Source of the DNA: PVC group bacterium (ex Bugula neritina AB1)
GTDB taxonomy: Bacteria; GCA-001730085
Length of the DNA: 27,349 bases
Assembly: GCA_001730085.1 (NCBI GenBank)
Contig: MDLB01000089.1
Span: 1 to 27,349, forward strand
Reading direction: 5' to 3'
Each line of letters begins with the position of its first letter. Within the stretch, counting starts at the first letter, position 1. Both the position numbers and the translations under genes were made by a program. The notes below the pieces were generated by a model. It was not told the origin of the DNA. It saw nothing but the letters and a program-made list of their open reading frames with translations, and ran no database searches. This document shows, one piece after another, positions 15,288-23,931 of this stretch.

Positions 15288-15953
15288 TTAGCGCTTTTTC
15301 CAGTCAACTCTTTCAAGATCTTCAAAGATCAAAATCTCAACACGACGATTCTTACGTAGAGCCTTTTGAGACGTGTCCTTCAGCAATGGACGATATTGTC
15401 CAAAACCAACAGCAACCATTTTTTTTGAAGGAACACCTTTTTCTTCAAAGAAGTTCAAAACAGACAAGGCTCTCTTCATCGATAAATCCCAGTTATTTTT
15501 ATATTTACGCTTACTTCTTTTCACAGGCTGAGAGTCTGTATACCCAGATACCTGTATATTCTTTTTAGAAGATTTCAAAACAACCGCAACCTTACATAAC
15601 AAAGATTTACCCACAGGGTTAACATTGTGACTTCCAGAGTCAAAAAGGATTTGATCCAAGATAGAAACTTTCCACCCTTTTTCTATTTTTTTCATACGGA
15701 CATTTTGCTCACCATACTCTTTCTTTATGCGGGATTGCAAATCCAAAAGTTTCTGCTTTAAAGAAATCGCCTCTAATTCTTTTTCGGACAAGACTTTATC
15801 GATTTGCCCCATAATTTCCTCACCTTGAGAGGAAAGAGTCTTAATATATTTCGTTTTTTTTGGATCCCCCATACGATTTGTAGAACACCCTACAAGACCC
15901 AAAGAAAAAATCAAAATCAAACAGTAAAATTTTTTTCTTAACATATCAATCAT
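15288..15953 (-). CDS. OmpA/Pal-like lipoprotein with peptidoglycan-binding domain
   Basis: A 221-residue protein counted from the ATG at 15953. It begins with a lipoprotein signal peptide (MIDMLRKKF, hydrophobic core, lipobox LVGC, lipidated C23). A charged coiled-coil stretch (about 45-80, VLSEKELEAISLKQKLLD) precedes the C-terminal OmpA domain: ILFDSGSHNV, VSGYTDSQPV, NWDLSMKRALSVLNFF, VGFGQYRPL and a final NRRVEI. Such proteins anchor the outer membrane to peptidoglycan, or act as the wall-binding part of MotB-like or Pal-like systems; no transmembrane stator helix is seen, so Pal-like is preferred. The Shine-Dalgarno is weak and the ATG at 15944 or an upstream GTG/TTG could also serve. 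It lies 20 bp after a small lipoprotein gene. Confidence 0.85.
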   Translation of the reverse strand: MIDMLRKKFYCLILIFSLGLVGCSTNRMGDPKKTKYIKTLSSQGEEIMGQIDKVLSEKELEAISLKQKLLDLQSRIKKEYGEQNVRMKKIEKGWKVSILDQILFDSGSHNVNPVGKSLLCKVAVVLKSSKKNIQVSGYTDSQPVKRSKRKYKNNWDLSMKRALSVLNFFEEKGVPSKKMVAVGFGQYRPLLKDTSQKALRKNRRVEILIFEDLERVDWKKR

Positions 15954-15973
15954 TATCTCGCACTTCAAAAACA

Positions 15974-16129
15974 CTAATCCTGCCCCAAAAACCAATCAAT
16001 ATCCCTAAGCAATGAATCCAAATCTTTTTCAAATGAATGAGAACTAGTAACACAGCCAGAAAAAACAGAAAGAAAAAGAAAAAGACCAACTACACAAACA
16101 TATTTACAAAAATTTTGAAAAAAACTCAT
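15974..16129 (-). CDS. Small lipoprotein, 51 residues
   Basis: An open frame of 51 codons with a clear lipoprotein signal peptide: MSFFQNFCKYVC, a hydrophobic core (GLFLFLSV), lipobox VFSGC with C26, then a short mature part of only 26 residues (starting CVTSSHSFEKDLDSL, ending WFLGQD). The intact lipobox, the codon pattern and the position between secG and the OmpA-like lipoprotein, 20 bp before the latter, support a real gene. No strong Shine-Dalgarno is seen. Small lipoproteins of this kind resemble entericidin-like or Lpp-like peptides, but no family is recognised. It may be co-expressed with, or a partner of, the OmpA-like protein. Confidence 0.6.
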   Translation of the reverse strand: MSFFQNFCKYVCVVGLFLFLSVFSGCVTSSHSFEKDLDSLLRDIDWFLGQD

Positions 16130-16240
16130 TTAAATTTAAAGCCCTTTATTTTTTAAATATATCTTCCATTTTATTAAAAATTCAAAAAATGCAGAAGAAA
16201 TGTGCGAATGATCTTACACATCAATTTAAAAAGATCAAGA

Positions 16241-16882
16241 TCAGTCTACGACTTTCTCAGCTACCTTTTCCTGAGCGTTTCCAGCGACTTCTCTCTTCAC
16301 GGCTACTTCATCTATTTCTTTAAGAGCTTGCGCAACTTCTTTTTCGAGTTTTTTTAAAGAATCAACTCTATTAATATCATCTTTTTTAGAATCCGGTTCA
16401 CTCACATCAGTCTTTTTATCAACATTTACAACTTTTGCAGCCGTCACTTTTTCTGAAGCCATATTTTCCTGAGTACTAACATTTGTTTTTACCGCAGCAG
16501 CAACATTAACTTTGGCATCAGGAAGCGCATTTTTAGTGGCTTCCTCAGACTTTTCATTTTTAACCGTAGAAACAGTAGGTTCAGTTTGAACCATCGCTCT
16601 CTCAGCTAAAGATCTCTTTTTTGTCAAAAGTAAAGAGCGATTTTCTCTTGCGGAAAAAAGTGCTAATAAAAGAGAAGTTGACATAAAAAGAACTGCCATC
16701 AAACTCGTGAATTTGTTCAAAAAAGAACTGGATTGAGCTCCAAAAACACTATCACTTGCACCAGCAGCTCCTCCGGAACCAAATGCACCAACAAGACCTG
16801 AATCTTTTCCAGCCTGAAGCAAAACAATCAATATCAAGGATATTGAAGCAATGATATGAAAAACTGTAACAAAAAGAATCAT
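16241..16882 (-). CDS. secG: Protein translocase subunit SecG with long charged C-terminal extension
   Basis: A 213-residue protein. The first 80 residues are SecG: transmembrane helix 1 (about 4-22, ending LIVLLQAGKDSGLVGAFG), the conserved GSGGAAGASDSVFGAQSS loop, SFLNKFTS, and helix 2 (about 59-76). SecG is the small third subunit of the SecYEG channel. From about residue 85 there is a 130-residue tail rich in Lys, Glu, Ala and Val, predicted to be disordered or coiled (SLKKLEKEVAQALKEIDEV); standard SecG is 75-120 residues. GGGAG stands nine bases before the ATG. It is the first gene before the two lipoprotein genes. Confidence 0.9.
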   Translation of the reverse strand: MILFVTVFHIIASISLILIVLLQAGKDSGLVGAFGSGGAAGASDSVFGAQSSSFLNKFTSLMAVLFMSTSLLLALFSARENRSLLLTKKRSLAERAMVQTEPTVSTVKNEKSEEATKNALPDAKVNVAAAVKTNVSTQENMASEKVTAAKVVNVDKKTDVSEPDSKKDDINRVDSLKKLEKEVAQALKEIDEVAVKREVAGNAQEKVAEKVVD

Positions 16883-17489
16883 ATTTTAGGTCTCCCAATT
16901 TAAAAGCAATCAAAACTATTTCTACAACTAATTAAGTGCATCAAAAAATGATATCTGTTTTTTTGCTCTTCTGTTAAAAACTTTTATATTCTAAAAAAAA
17001 GCTTCTGTTTATTAAAAAATTAAACATTTTTTAAAGGAAAGAATATGTTATATATAATAATCATAATCCAAGAGATTTTCAAGTATTTAGAGAACCCTCA
17101 AAAGATTATATAATAAAAAATATTCTGATCTATTTTTATTGATTTCTTAAAAAAAATCAATCTCTAAAAACACGAATCAGTATATCACAAACTTTAGTAT
17201 CTTTATAGAAATGAGCTTCTATCGATATTAAATATTCAAAAAATACGACAAAAAGTTTGTTGCAAACAAGCTCTAACTTTTTTCGAAAAATAAACTCCCT
17301 ACAAAATTTTGGACCTATTGTAGTAAAACAATAGAACATTAAAATTCTTGCAAAACACAGCCTACTCTTTTAATCTTAGGAGATTTTACAAACACTTGTT
17401 ATTTCGAAAAATGAGAGAACATTTAATAAAGAACAAGAAGAAAACTTATGCGACACTCTATAGAGGGCTCTCATTAATAGATTCTTCTG
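16883..17489. other. 607 bp intergenic region between the sensor kinase and secG
   Basis: Very AT-rich, with no gene I can support. A 60-codon minus-strand frame (17157-17339) matches nothing known and lacks a good ribosome site. A plus-strand ATG after AAAGGAAAG at about 17045 opens only about 22 codons. A candidate secG promoter is at 17054-17082, and a perfect ten-base palindrome CTCTATAGAG lies at 17456-17465 just after the kinase stop. Confidence 0.5.
17054..17082 (-). promoter_or_regulatory. Candidate promoter for secG and the lipoprotein genes
   Basis: On the minus strand TTGAAA (17077-17082), 17 bases, TATTAT (17054-17059): five of six matches in each hexamer. It would give a leader of about 165 bases before secG. 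The region is AT-rich, so the -10 word alone means little; the spacing and the -35 box are what support it. Confidence 0.35.
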
Positions 17490-18818
17490 TCAAGATTTTT
17501 CTGGGAACTGCAACGTAATCGTTGTACCCTTTCCTAAAGAACTTTTAAGATCTATCGAAGCATTATGTTTTTGTATAACATTTCTAACGATAGATAGCCC
17601 TAAACCCGTCCCACCCACAGCTCTAGAACGAGATTTATCCACGGTATAAAAACGATCAAAGACATGTGAAATATCTTTTTCAGGAATCCCCTTCCCTGAA
17701 TCTTCAATTCTAACAAAAACAATACCTTTATCTTTATAGGCCGAAATCTTTACCCACCCTTTCTCTGTATATTTAATAGCATTATCAATCAAGTTGATAA
17801 AAACTTGCTCCAAACGGAAAGATTCTCCCTTAATAATCAAAGGAGCGTCTTCTAGATGCAAATAGGCAGCAAGTTGTTTTTTTTCCAAAATTTTCTCAAA
17901 CATACTAAAAACGAAATTCAAAATATTTTTAATATCAACATCATTTTTCAAGTACGTCTTATCATTTTCAAGTTCTGACAAAGAAATTAACTGTCCAACA
18001 ATATCATCAAGACGCTTATAATTTCTGTAAATAACATCTAGATAATGTATTTTCTTCTTATCTTTCTCAAGATCTTTCAGTGTCATCGCGAATCCACCAA
18101 TAACTGTTAATGGTGTTTTTAATTCATGAGAAACATTGCTCACCAAATCCTTTTTCATTTGTTTCACCTTAGACACATTAGTCATATCTCTTAACAATAG
18201 AACAAGTTCTTTCCTAGAAGATTCAAACATACCTGCACACATAAACGTCTTTTCATGTGTTATAAATTTATGATTTCCCAAGGTTTTACCTTCTAAACTT
18301 TTTTGCACATACTCTTTGAATTGACGCTCTCGCAAAATCTCCCAATAAAATTGATTTTTCTCTATCTTTCCAAAAATATCAACAAAAGCTTTATTCCAAA
18401 GCCTTATTTTTCCCTTTTCATTAAAAACACATAAGGGATCTTGGATCGAGTTAGCAAAATATTTAAAAAATTTCTCATGACTTTTGATCGTTTTTCTAGC
18501 CTCATAAAGTTTTTCTCTGATATCTAAATACCACAACCCTATCCTAGAAAATCCCCACTTTTTTTTTGAAACAATCATTCGATCAAGAAACCTAACCTCT
18601 TTAAAAAAAGAGAGGTTCATTGATAAAATAAAATGAATAATCAAAAAAGAACAAATATAAGATAAAAATAGCAAAAAAAGAAGTTTCAAAAAAAAACAGA
18701 GCAAGGTTTTGGGAAAAAAAGAAACAAAGAACCAAAATAATAAAAAAAACAAAGATAAACAACAAAAGGTACAGAGAAAAACAGCAAGTGGTCGTTGTTG
18801 AAAAACACGAGAACTCAT
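17490..18818 (-). CDS. PhoR-like membrane sensor histidine kinase
   Basis: A 442-residue sensor kinase. Two transmembrane helices (about 10-33 and 38-65) are separated by only a few residues, so there is almost no periplasmic sensor. A PAS-like domain follows at about 118-212 (DPLCVFNEKGKIRLWNKAF), then HisKA with H231 in VSHELKTPLT, and HATPase_c with the N box NLIDNAIKYT (342-351), DSGKGIP (373-379) and GGTGLGLSIV (402-411). All catalytic motifs are intact. It overlaps the response regulator by four bases (ATGA) and is surely its partner. PhoR is the closest known layout; the signal is unknown and no pst or phoU genes lie nearby. The lack of a loop suggests sensing within the membrane, in the cytoplasm or through a partner protein. 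Confidence 0.9.
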   Translation of the reverse strand: MSSRVFQQRPLAVFLCTFCCLSLFFLLFWFFVSFFPKTLLCFFLKLLFLLFLSYICSFLIIHFILSMNLSFFKEVRFLDRMIVSKKKWGFSRIGLWYLDIREKLYEARKTIKSHEKFFKYFANSIQDPLCVFNEKGKIRLWNKAFVDIFGKIEKNQFYWEILRERQFKEYVQKSLEGKTLGNHKFITHEKTFMCAGMFESSRKELVLLLRDMTNVSKVKQMKKDLVSNVSHELKTPLTVIGGFAMTLKDLEKDKKKIHYLDVIYRNYKRLDDIVGQLISLSELENDKTYLKNDVDIKNILNFVFSMFEKILEKKQLAAYLHLEDAPLIIKGESFRLEQVFINLIDNAIKYTEKGWVKISAYKDKGIVFVRIEDSGKGIPEKDISHVFDRFYTVDKSRSRAVGGTGLGLSIVRNVIQKHNASIDLKSSLGKGTTITLQFPEKS

Positions 18819-19519
18819 GAAAGTAAAAGATCTAGTTTATAGCCAACTCCTCGGACATTTTTGATCAAATAGCCCAAATTACCCAATTTTTCTCTCAAGT
18901 TACGGATATGAACATCAACAGTTCGATCTAACACAGACTTTTCATAACCCCAAAGATGAGAAAGAATCTCTTCTCTAGAAAAAACAATCCCCATACGCCT
19001 TCCCAACATTTTTAAAATTTTAAACTCTGTTGTGGTCAGATCCAAAACTTTTTCTCTTTGATATGCTCGATAGCCCTTTATATCTAACCAAAGTTCATCC
19101 CCTATCTTCAAAATGTCATTAACATTTTCCTTGATAAAAGTAGTTCTTTTAAAAAGATTTTTCACACGAGCAACTAGTTCTCTCGGCGAAAAAGGCTTAA
19201 CGATATAGTCGTCAGCACCCATTTCCAAGCCTAAAACGCGGTCAGTTTCAGAAGCTTTTGCTGTTAAAATGATCAACGGGATATGCTTATAAAGGATATC
19301 CCCTCGGAAGTCTCTACAGACTTCTAAACCGTCATAACCAGGCAACATAAGATCAAGAATAACCAGATCAGGCATTTTTTTCTTCAAAAAGGAATAAAAA
19401 GAAGGAATATCTTCAAAAAGCTCGACATCATATCCAGAAGAAGTCAAGTAAATTTCTATTAGTTCTAAAATATCCGGTTCATCATCAACAACGACAACTA
19501 ACCGGCTTTTGCCATCCAC
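18815..19519 (-). CDS. PhoB-like response regulator (OmpR family)
   Basis: A 234-residue regulator. The receiver domain has acidic residues D12/D13, phosphoacceptor D56 in LVILDLMLPG, T86 and K108 (DYIVKPF). The C-terminal winged-helix DNA-binding domain (about 135-230) has LDLTTTEFKIL, FSREEILSHLWG and RTVDVHIRNLREKLG, with NVRGVGYKL at the end. All are standard for the OmpR/PhoB class. The start is GTG with AGAGG eight bases upstream. It follows leuD by 35 bp, so it may be read through from ilvC-leuCD, and it is translationally coupled to the kinase. Confidence 0.93.
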   Translation of the reverse strand: MDGKSRLVVVVDDEPDILELIEIYLTSSGYDVELFEDIPSFYSFLKKKMPDLVILDLMLPGYDGLEVCRDFRGDILYKHIPLIILTAKASETDRVLGLEMGADDYIVKPFSPRELVARVKNLFKRTTFIKENVNDILKIGDELWLDIKGYRAYQREKVLDLTTTEFKILKMLGRRMGIVFSREEILSHLWGYEKSVLDRTVDVHIRNLREKLGNLGYLIKNVRGVGYKLDLLLS

Positions 19520-19554
19520 AAAAACAACCTCTACTTATTAGTTTTGCAAAAAAT

Positions 19555-20115
19555 TTATTTTATCAAACCTTTTTTTCGAGCATAAGAAAAAAGATCACCA
19601 CTTTCTAAAATTTCAATAATCTCACCCAAAGGATTAAAGCTACAAACTTTTCCCTGTGTTATGTTTTCCACAACACTCTTTTTCATATCAATACGAGCTT
19701 GATCACCTGTTTCAAAAAAGCTTAAAAGATCTTCTTTCGAATCGAACGGAGGATAAAACCCTCCATCTACGGAATTTCTAAAAAAAATTCTGGCATAGGA
19801 TTTAGCTATAATGGCCTTTACTCCCGCCTCTCGCAAAGCAAAAGGAGCATGTTCCCTAGAAGAACCACAACCAAAATTGTCACCTCCAACAATAATTTGA
19901 AAGTCCGAAACATATGAACCCTCTGAAACGAAAGGAATTTGTCCATCCGGCAAGCCTTGCTGACCCTCAGGAACAGAAGACAAGGCATATTTACCATACA
20001 TTTTTCTCTCTTGGTCATCATTACAATCATAAACCAAGTGCTCTGCTGGAATAATCTGGTCAGTATCTATATTATCTCCCAAAACATATACTTTCCCTTC
20101 GATTATACTATCCAT
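19555..20115 (-). CDS. leuD: 3-isopropylmalate dehydratase small subunit (LeuD type)
   Basis: A 186-residue swivel domain of the isopropylmalate isomerase, acting with LeuC in leucine synthesis. It has GDNIDTDQIIPAEHL (13-27), GGDNFGCGSSREHAP (77-91) and YARIFFRNS. This is the short form usually paired with the aconitase-like LeuC type found in archaea and many non-enteric bacteria. Its ATG shares one base with the leuC stop (TAATG), so translation is coupled. No leuA or leuB is in the window, and members of this family can also act as homoaconitase or in the citramalate route, so the substrate is inferred from the ilvC neighbour. Confidence 0.9.
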   Translation of the reverse strand: MDSIIEGKVYVLGDNIDTDQIIPAEHLVYDCNDDQERKMYGKYALSSVPEGQQGLPDGQIPFVSEGSYVSDFQIIVGGDNFGCGSSREHAPFALREAGVKAIIAKSYARIFFRNSVDGGFYPPFDSKEDLLSFFETGDQARIDMKKSVVENITQGKVCSFNPLGEIIEILESGDLFSYARKKGLIK

Positions 20116-21425
20116 TACACATACTCCTTAGGATCTGTTACACGGCCAACAAGGGCCGAAGCTGCTACTGTATAAGGGGAAGCCAAATAAATCGAAGCCT
20201 TCTTACTCCCCATCCGACCAGGAAAGTTACGATTCGTTGTTGAAATAACACGTTCCAGTCCTTGTGTCCTTGCAAATGTATCTTTGGGGCCACCTAAACA
20301 GGCAGCACACGAAGGATCCGTCATCGCACAACCGGCTTTTATAAAAATTTCTCTTAAGGTTTTACCATTAACTTTAACTTTATCCATATCACTCTCAACT
20401 TCACGCGTTGCTGGAACAACAAACGTATCTATAGCGACTTTTTTATCTTCCAAAATAACGGCAGCAGCTTTCAAATCAGTTATTTTTCCTCCTGTGCAAG
20501 ATCCAATGTAAGCTCTATCAACTTCAACATCTTGCATCTCATCCGCATAGCCTTTATTGTCTGGAGAGTGAGGTTTGGCAACCACAGACCTCATAGAAGA
20601 AGCATCGTATTCTCTCAACGTATGATAGTTAGCATCATCATCAGCTCTAAAGAAGTCATAGTTAACATCTTTCTTAACGCGATCCTTCAAGTAGCTCTCA
20701 GTAACTTCATCTGCCTCGATCAAGCCATTTTTAGCCCCACCTTCGATTGCCATATTACAAACTGTCATCCGCTCTTCCATCGAGAGTTCTTTGATAGCTT
20801 GCCCAGCAAACTCCATCGTACGATAAGTTGCACCCGCAACAGTATAGTCACCTATGATCTCTAAAATAATATCTTTGGCCATAATATGCTTAGGGAACGT
20901 ACCATTAAAAATAAACTTCATGGTCTCTGGAACCTTAACCCAAAGCTTACCTGTTCCCATCACGAATGCAGCATCTGTATTTCCTATCCCGGTCGCAAAC
21001 ATACCAAAGGCACCCGAAGTGCAAGTATGGCTATCTGTCCCAAAAAGAACTGTTCCAGGAATATTATGGCCCTCTTGAGCAAGTGCAATATGACAAACAC
21101 CTTTGTATTTATCCGTAAAGGCACCATAGAAATAGGTCAAGTCTTGCTCTTCCGCAAAGTCTCTGATTATTTTTAAATTCCTTCTGGCATACTTATCCTC
21201 TGTATAGATATAGTGATCAGGAATAATAACAACTTTATCTTTATGAAAAACACGTGCATCTTGGCCAAATTTTTTCTTAAAAATAGCGATTGTCCCAGGA
21301 CCACAAACATCATGGGTCATAAGAATATTAGCATCAACCCATATATTTTGTCCTGCTTGAACAAAAGATTGTCCAGAAGCTTTTGCTAAAATTTTTTCTG
21401 TTATCGTCATAGATCCAAATTGCAT
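20115..21425 (-). CDS. leuC: 3-isopropylmalate dehydratase large subunit (LeuC type)
   Basis: A 436-residue aconitase-family protein. The three 4Fe-4S cysteines are C310 (YIGSCTGGK), C373 and C376 (DPSCAACLGG). Other conserved segments are DHYIYTED, GTDSHTCTSGAFGMFATGIGNTD (129-151), NRNFPGRMG and an ASPYTVAASAL end. It interconverts 2- and 3-isopropylmalate with LeuD. AAGGG lies six bases before the first ATG, which supports that start over the ATG at residue 6. It follows ilvC by 54 bp; together these are a branched-chain amino acid operon. Homoaconitase cannot be excluded from sequence alone. Confidence 0.92.
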   Translation of the reverse strand: MQFGSMTITEKILAKASGQSFVQAGQNIWVDANILMTHDVCGPGTIAIFKKKFGQDARVFHKDKVVIIPDHYIYTEDKYARRNLKIIRDFAEEQDLTYFYGAFTDKYKGVCHIALAQEGHNIPGTVLFGTDSHTCTSGAFGMFATGIGNTDAAFVMGTGKLWVKVPETMKFIFNGTFPKHIMAKDIILEIIGDYTVAGATYRTMEFAGQAIKELSMEERMTVCNMAIEGGAKNGLIEADEVTESYLKDRVKKDVNYDFFRADDDANYHTLREYDASSMRSVVAKPHSPDNKGYADEMQDVEVDRAYIGSCTGGKITDLKAAAVILEDKKVAIDTFVVPATREVESDMDKVKVNGKTLREIFIKAGCAMTDPSCAACLGGPKDTFARTQGLERVISTTNRNFPGRMGSKKASIYLASPYTVAASALVGRVTDPKEYV

Positions 21426-21479
21426 AAAAAGCCCTTCACAATAAAATCATTTGATTTACACATCTAATCGGTCTTGCTT

Positions 21480-22517
21480 TTAGTTAACTAATTTATCTTT
21501 CTGATTAGAAAACTTTATTTTAGAACGAATCATTTCTCCAACACGTTCTATTGGATGGTTTTTATCAGCCTCTCTGAGTTCTTTAAAGCGTTTACCACCT
21601 GAAGAATACTCATTTAACCACTCATCTGCGAATTGTCCTGTTTGGATTTCAGTAAGAACAGTCTTCATCTTCGCCTTAATTGAGTCATCAATAACTCTAT
21701 GACCTCTTGAGTAAGCTCCATATTCAGCTGTATTAGAAACAGAGTAAAACATATTAGGAATACCGCCCTCAAAAACCAAGTCTGTGATCAACTTGACCTC
21801 ATGTAGACATTCGAAGTAAGCCATTTCATGAGAATATCCTGCCTCAATCAACGTTTCAAAAGCAGCTTTGATCAAAGCTGTTAAACCTCCACATAGAACC
21901 GCCTGCTCTCCAAAAAGGTCGGTCTCTGTCTCTTCTTTAAAAGAGGTTTTCAATATTCCAGCTTTTGAACCACCAATCGCACCCGCATATGACAAAGCAA
22001 GATCATACACTTGATCCTTGTAATCTTGATAAACCGCAACAAGACAAGGAACACCACTACCAAGGCGATATTCACGACGAACTGTATGACCAGGCCCCTT
22101 AGGTGCAACCATAAAAACACCAACATTTTTAGGAGGAACAATTTTAGAAAAATGAATATTAAATCCATGAGCAAAAACTAGCATATTTCCCTCTTCTAGG
22201 TTTGGCTCTATGCTTTGCTCGTAAACATCTTTTTGCAATTCATCTGGAACAAGAATCATAATAACATCAGCCCATTTAGCAGCTTCTGCTGTTGGGAGAA
22301 CTTTAAATTCATCTTTTTTAGCTAAAGCAAAAGAAGGACTACCTTCATTCATTCTAAGCCCTATAACAACTTCAACCCCACTATCTCTTAAGTTCAAAGC
22401 ATGCGCATGACCTTGGCTACCATAACCAATCACAGCAACCTTTTTTTGCTTTATAAGATCAAGATTAACATCGTTATCATAGAGGATTTGTCCCAATTGA
22501 AAAGCTTCTGAAGCCAT
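21480..22517 (-). CDS. ilvC: Ketol-acid reductoisomerase, class I
   Basis: A 345-residue class I (short) acetohydroxyacid isomeroreductase of the valine, isoleucine and leucine pathway. The Rossmann motif is [17 protein letters not shown] (31-47), the cofactor-specificity loop is LRMNEGSPS, and the active site has H117 (FAHGFN) and K140 (APKGPGH). The Mg-binding acids are D200 and E204 (ETDLFGEQ), E236 and E240 (FECLHE). All conserved residues are present. The Arg and Ser residues in the loop suggest NADPH use. GGAG lies 12 bases before the ATG. It leads the ilvC-leuC-leuD set. Confidence 0.95.
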   Translation of the reverse strand: MASEAFQLGQILYDNDVNLDLIKQKKVAVIGYGSQGHAHALNLRDSGVEVVIGLRMNEGSPSFALAKKDEFKVLPTAEAAKWADVIMILVPDELQKDVYEQSIEPNLEEGNMLVFAHGFNIHFSKIVPPKNVGVFMVAPKGPGHTVRREYRLGSGVPCLVAVYQDYKDQVYDLALSYAGAIGGSKAGILKTSFKEETETDLFGEQAVLCGGLTALIKAAFETLIEAGYSHEMAYFECLHEVKLITDLVFEGGIPNMFYSVSNTAEYGAYSRGHRVIDDSIKAKMKTVLTEIQTGQFADEWLNEYSSGGKRFKELREADKNHPIERVGEMIRSKIKFSNQKDKLVN

Positions 22518-22587
22518 AACCTAAAATATCTCCTTAAAATAAAATAAAAAATATAAATTCATTTCTACAAAATAAAATCATTGAATC

Positions 22588-23169
22588 TTAAAGTGTTTGA
22601 AAGCTAACATCGTCAATATAAATAACACCATCTTTGTCTGTAGCGTAAACATCATCAAAAACAATAACAAACTCTCTAATCTTACTCCAGTCTTGGATAC
22701 CAGCAAATTTTCTAAAAGGAACTACTATCTTTTTCCAAGAACTTGTTATTCCTCTAACCAAATAGTTTCCTATTTCGCCATCTTGTCCTTTGATCTCAAC
22801 TTTAAACTGTGAAGTATATCCTTCTTTTTTGCTACCAGCGACATGAAAAACAACAGAATTATATCTTCTTAAATCCACATCATTCAAACTCATCCAAAAG
22901 CCATTGTATGCTGGATTAGGAGAGTCAACATCGTAATCGAGCTTCAAAGAATACCCTGAATCGCCTTTACGAACGTCTGAGTCGAAAGAGTCAGCACAAA
23001 ATTGCGTTTGGTCCCGAGGATCTTTATCCCAAGCTCCAAAGTCACCTCCAAGAAAGTTTGGCTTGGAAGTATCATCAAAGTCATCAACTAAGAGAACATC
23101 AGCCTTAGCGATAGAAGGCATTAAAAGTGCAAAGAAAATCAAACCCACAAATTTACTAAAAACTTTCAT
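22588..23169 (-). CDS. Secreted beta-sandwich protein, CIA30/carbohydrate-binding-like
   Basis: A 193-residue exported protein from the ATG at 23169, which has AAGGAG well placed upstream; an in-frame start nine codons earlier is possible but has no such site. The signal peptide is residues 1-23 (MKVFSKFVG, hydrophobic, PSIAKA). The mature part begins DVLLVDDFDDTSKPN, a common opening of CIA30-like or discoidin-like beta-sandwich domains. Further on are GYSLKLDYDVD, GFWMSLNDVDL, SWKKIVVPFRKFAGIQDWSKI and VIYIDDVSF, typical of the same fold, where a final YIDDV strand closes the sandwich. Sugar binding is likely but no ligand can be named. A relic of a second copy lies just upstream. Confidence 0.72.
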   Translation of the reverse strand: MKVFSKFVGLIFFALLMPSIAKADVLLVDDFDDTSKPNFLGGDFGAWDKDPRDQTQFCADSFDSDVRKGDSGYSLKLDYDVDSPNPAYNGFWMSLNDVDLRRYNSVVFHVAGSKKEGYTSQFKVEIKGQDGEIGNYLVRGITSSWKKIVVPFRKFAGIQDWSKIREFVIVFDDVYATDKDGVIYIDDVSFQTL

Positions 23170-23286
23170 CAAGAGTATCTCCTTATATATATTCAATTAC
23201 TAAACCTAAAAAAAACAAACTTAAATCTTAAGAAAACTGAACAAACATCACTTTTCTCTTTCAACTTAGTAAACCCAAACAGCCCC

Positions 23287-23303
23287 GCCATACTTTCTAT
23301 GGC
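23287..23303. repeat. Short perfect hairpin next to the relic gene
   Basis: GCCATA and TATGGC form a six-base stem around CTTTC. On the minus strand it is followed by a G run and then TGTTTGGGTTT, so it is a poor terminator at best. It lies in the space between the relic reading frame and the CIA30-like gene. Confidence 0.3.
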
Positions 23304-23322
23304 ACGACAGATGGAGCACGCC

Positions 23323-23388
23323 TTAACAGCAGTTAGGAATTAAAAGTGCAAGAAAAACCAAAAGCACAAATTTCGTCAAAATTTTCAT
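23323..23388 (-). pseudogene. Signal-peptide relic of a second CIA30-like gene
   Basis: A 21-codon frame encodes MKILTKFVLLVFLALL followed by IPN and two Cys, then a stop. It lines up residue by residue with the signal peptide of the gene downstream (MKVFSKFVGLIFFALLMPS), and its leader (AGGGAGATTGTTTTG before ATG) parallels that gene's AAGGAGATACTCTTG. After the stop the DNA still shows AAGGCG, matching the AKA cleavage site in another frame, and then similarity is lost. This is best read as the decayed start of a tandem duplicate. Confidence 0.6.
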
Positions 23389-23446
23389 CAAAACAATCTC
23401 CCTCTATGTTTTTTCCTCATTGAATCTGAAAAATCAATCATAAACA

Positions 23447-23893
23447 TTAGTAACGTAAATCATCCTCAGTTCCTTCTTGACCATCAAGCCCTAAAGAAAA
23501 AAGATCGAAGGTAAACTTTTTTCGACCTTCACCTTTTCCATATCTAAAAGGGCGACCCCAAGAATCTAATATTTGCCCTGACTCATTTTTATCGTCTTCT
23601 TTAAGATCAAGATAGGGTCCCTTCCATCTAGAATTACGGATCATTTCTTGATCACCATCACCTAAGCAGCCAGAAGTCAAGTCATCGGGCAAAGCTCCCA
23701 TATCTGAAGCATACATTTTGATAGCCAAAGCCAAAGAAACCATTTTAGCTTCTGTTTTTGCCTGAAAAGCACGTAGTCTAGAAGACCTCAAAGACGGCAA
23801 AATGATACCGATCAGTATAACCATAACCGAAATAACAGCCAACGTCTCGAGTAAAGTGAATCCCTTTTTACCATTAATAGAAAATATAAACAT
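23447..23893 (-). CDS. Type II secretion major pseudopilin-like protein (GspG family)
   Basis: A 148-residue prepilin counted from the ATG at 23893. A short leader ends KKG, followed by the methylated Phe and FTLLETLAVISVMVILIGIILP, with Glu at position 5 of the mature protein. This is a class III prepilin cleaved by PilD-type peptidase. The C-terminal part SWGRPFRYGKG, FSLGLDGQEGTEDD matches the calcium-binding loop of GspG, so it belongs to this group rather than to type IVa pilins. No other gsp genes are present. GGAG lies 12 bases upstream of the ATG; TTG codons at 23902 and 23911 are alternatives. It is divergent from the antiporter gene. Confidence 0.85.
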   Translation of the reverse strand: MFIFSINGKKGFTLLETLAVISVMVILIGIILPSLRSSRLRAFQAKTEAKMVSLALAIKMYASDMGALPDDLTSGCLGDGDQEMIRNSRWKGPYLDLKEDDKNESGQILDSWGRPFRYGKGEGRKKFTFDLFSLGLDGQEGTEDDLRY

Positions 23894-23931
23894 ATTAATC
23901 AAGGACTCCAAAGCATATATTAAGATTTATC

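Noticed and set aside
15281-15568. 95-codon plus-strand frame
   Set aside because: Lies opposite the conserved OmpA domain; a shadow of that gene.
17157-17339. 60-codon minus-strand frame in the secG upstream region
   Set aside because: No ribosome site, no family resemblance and a composition like the AT-rich spacer around it.
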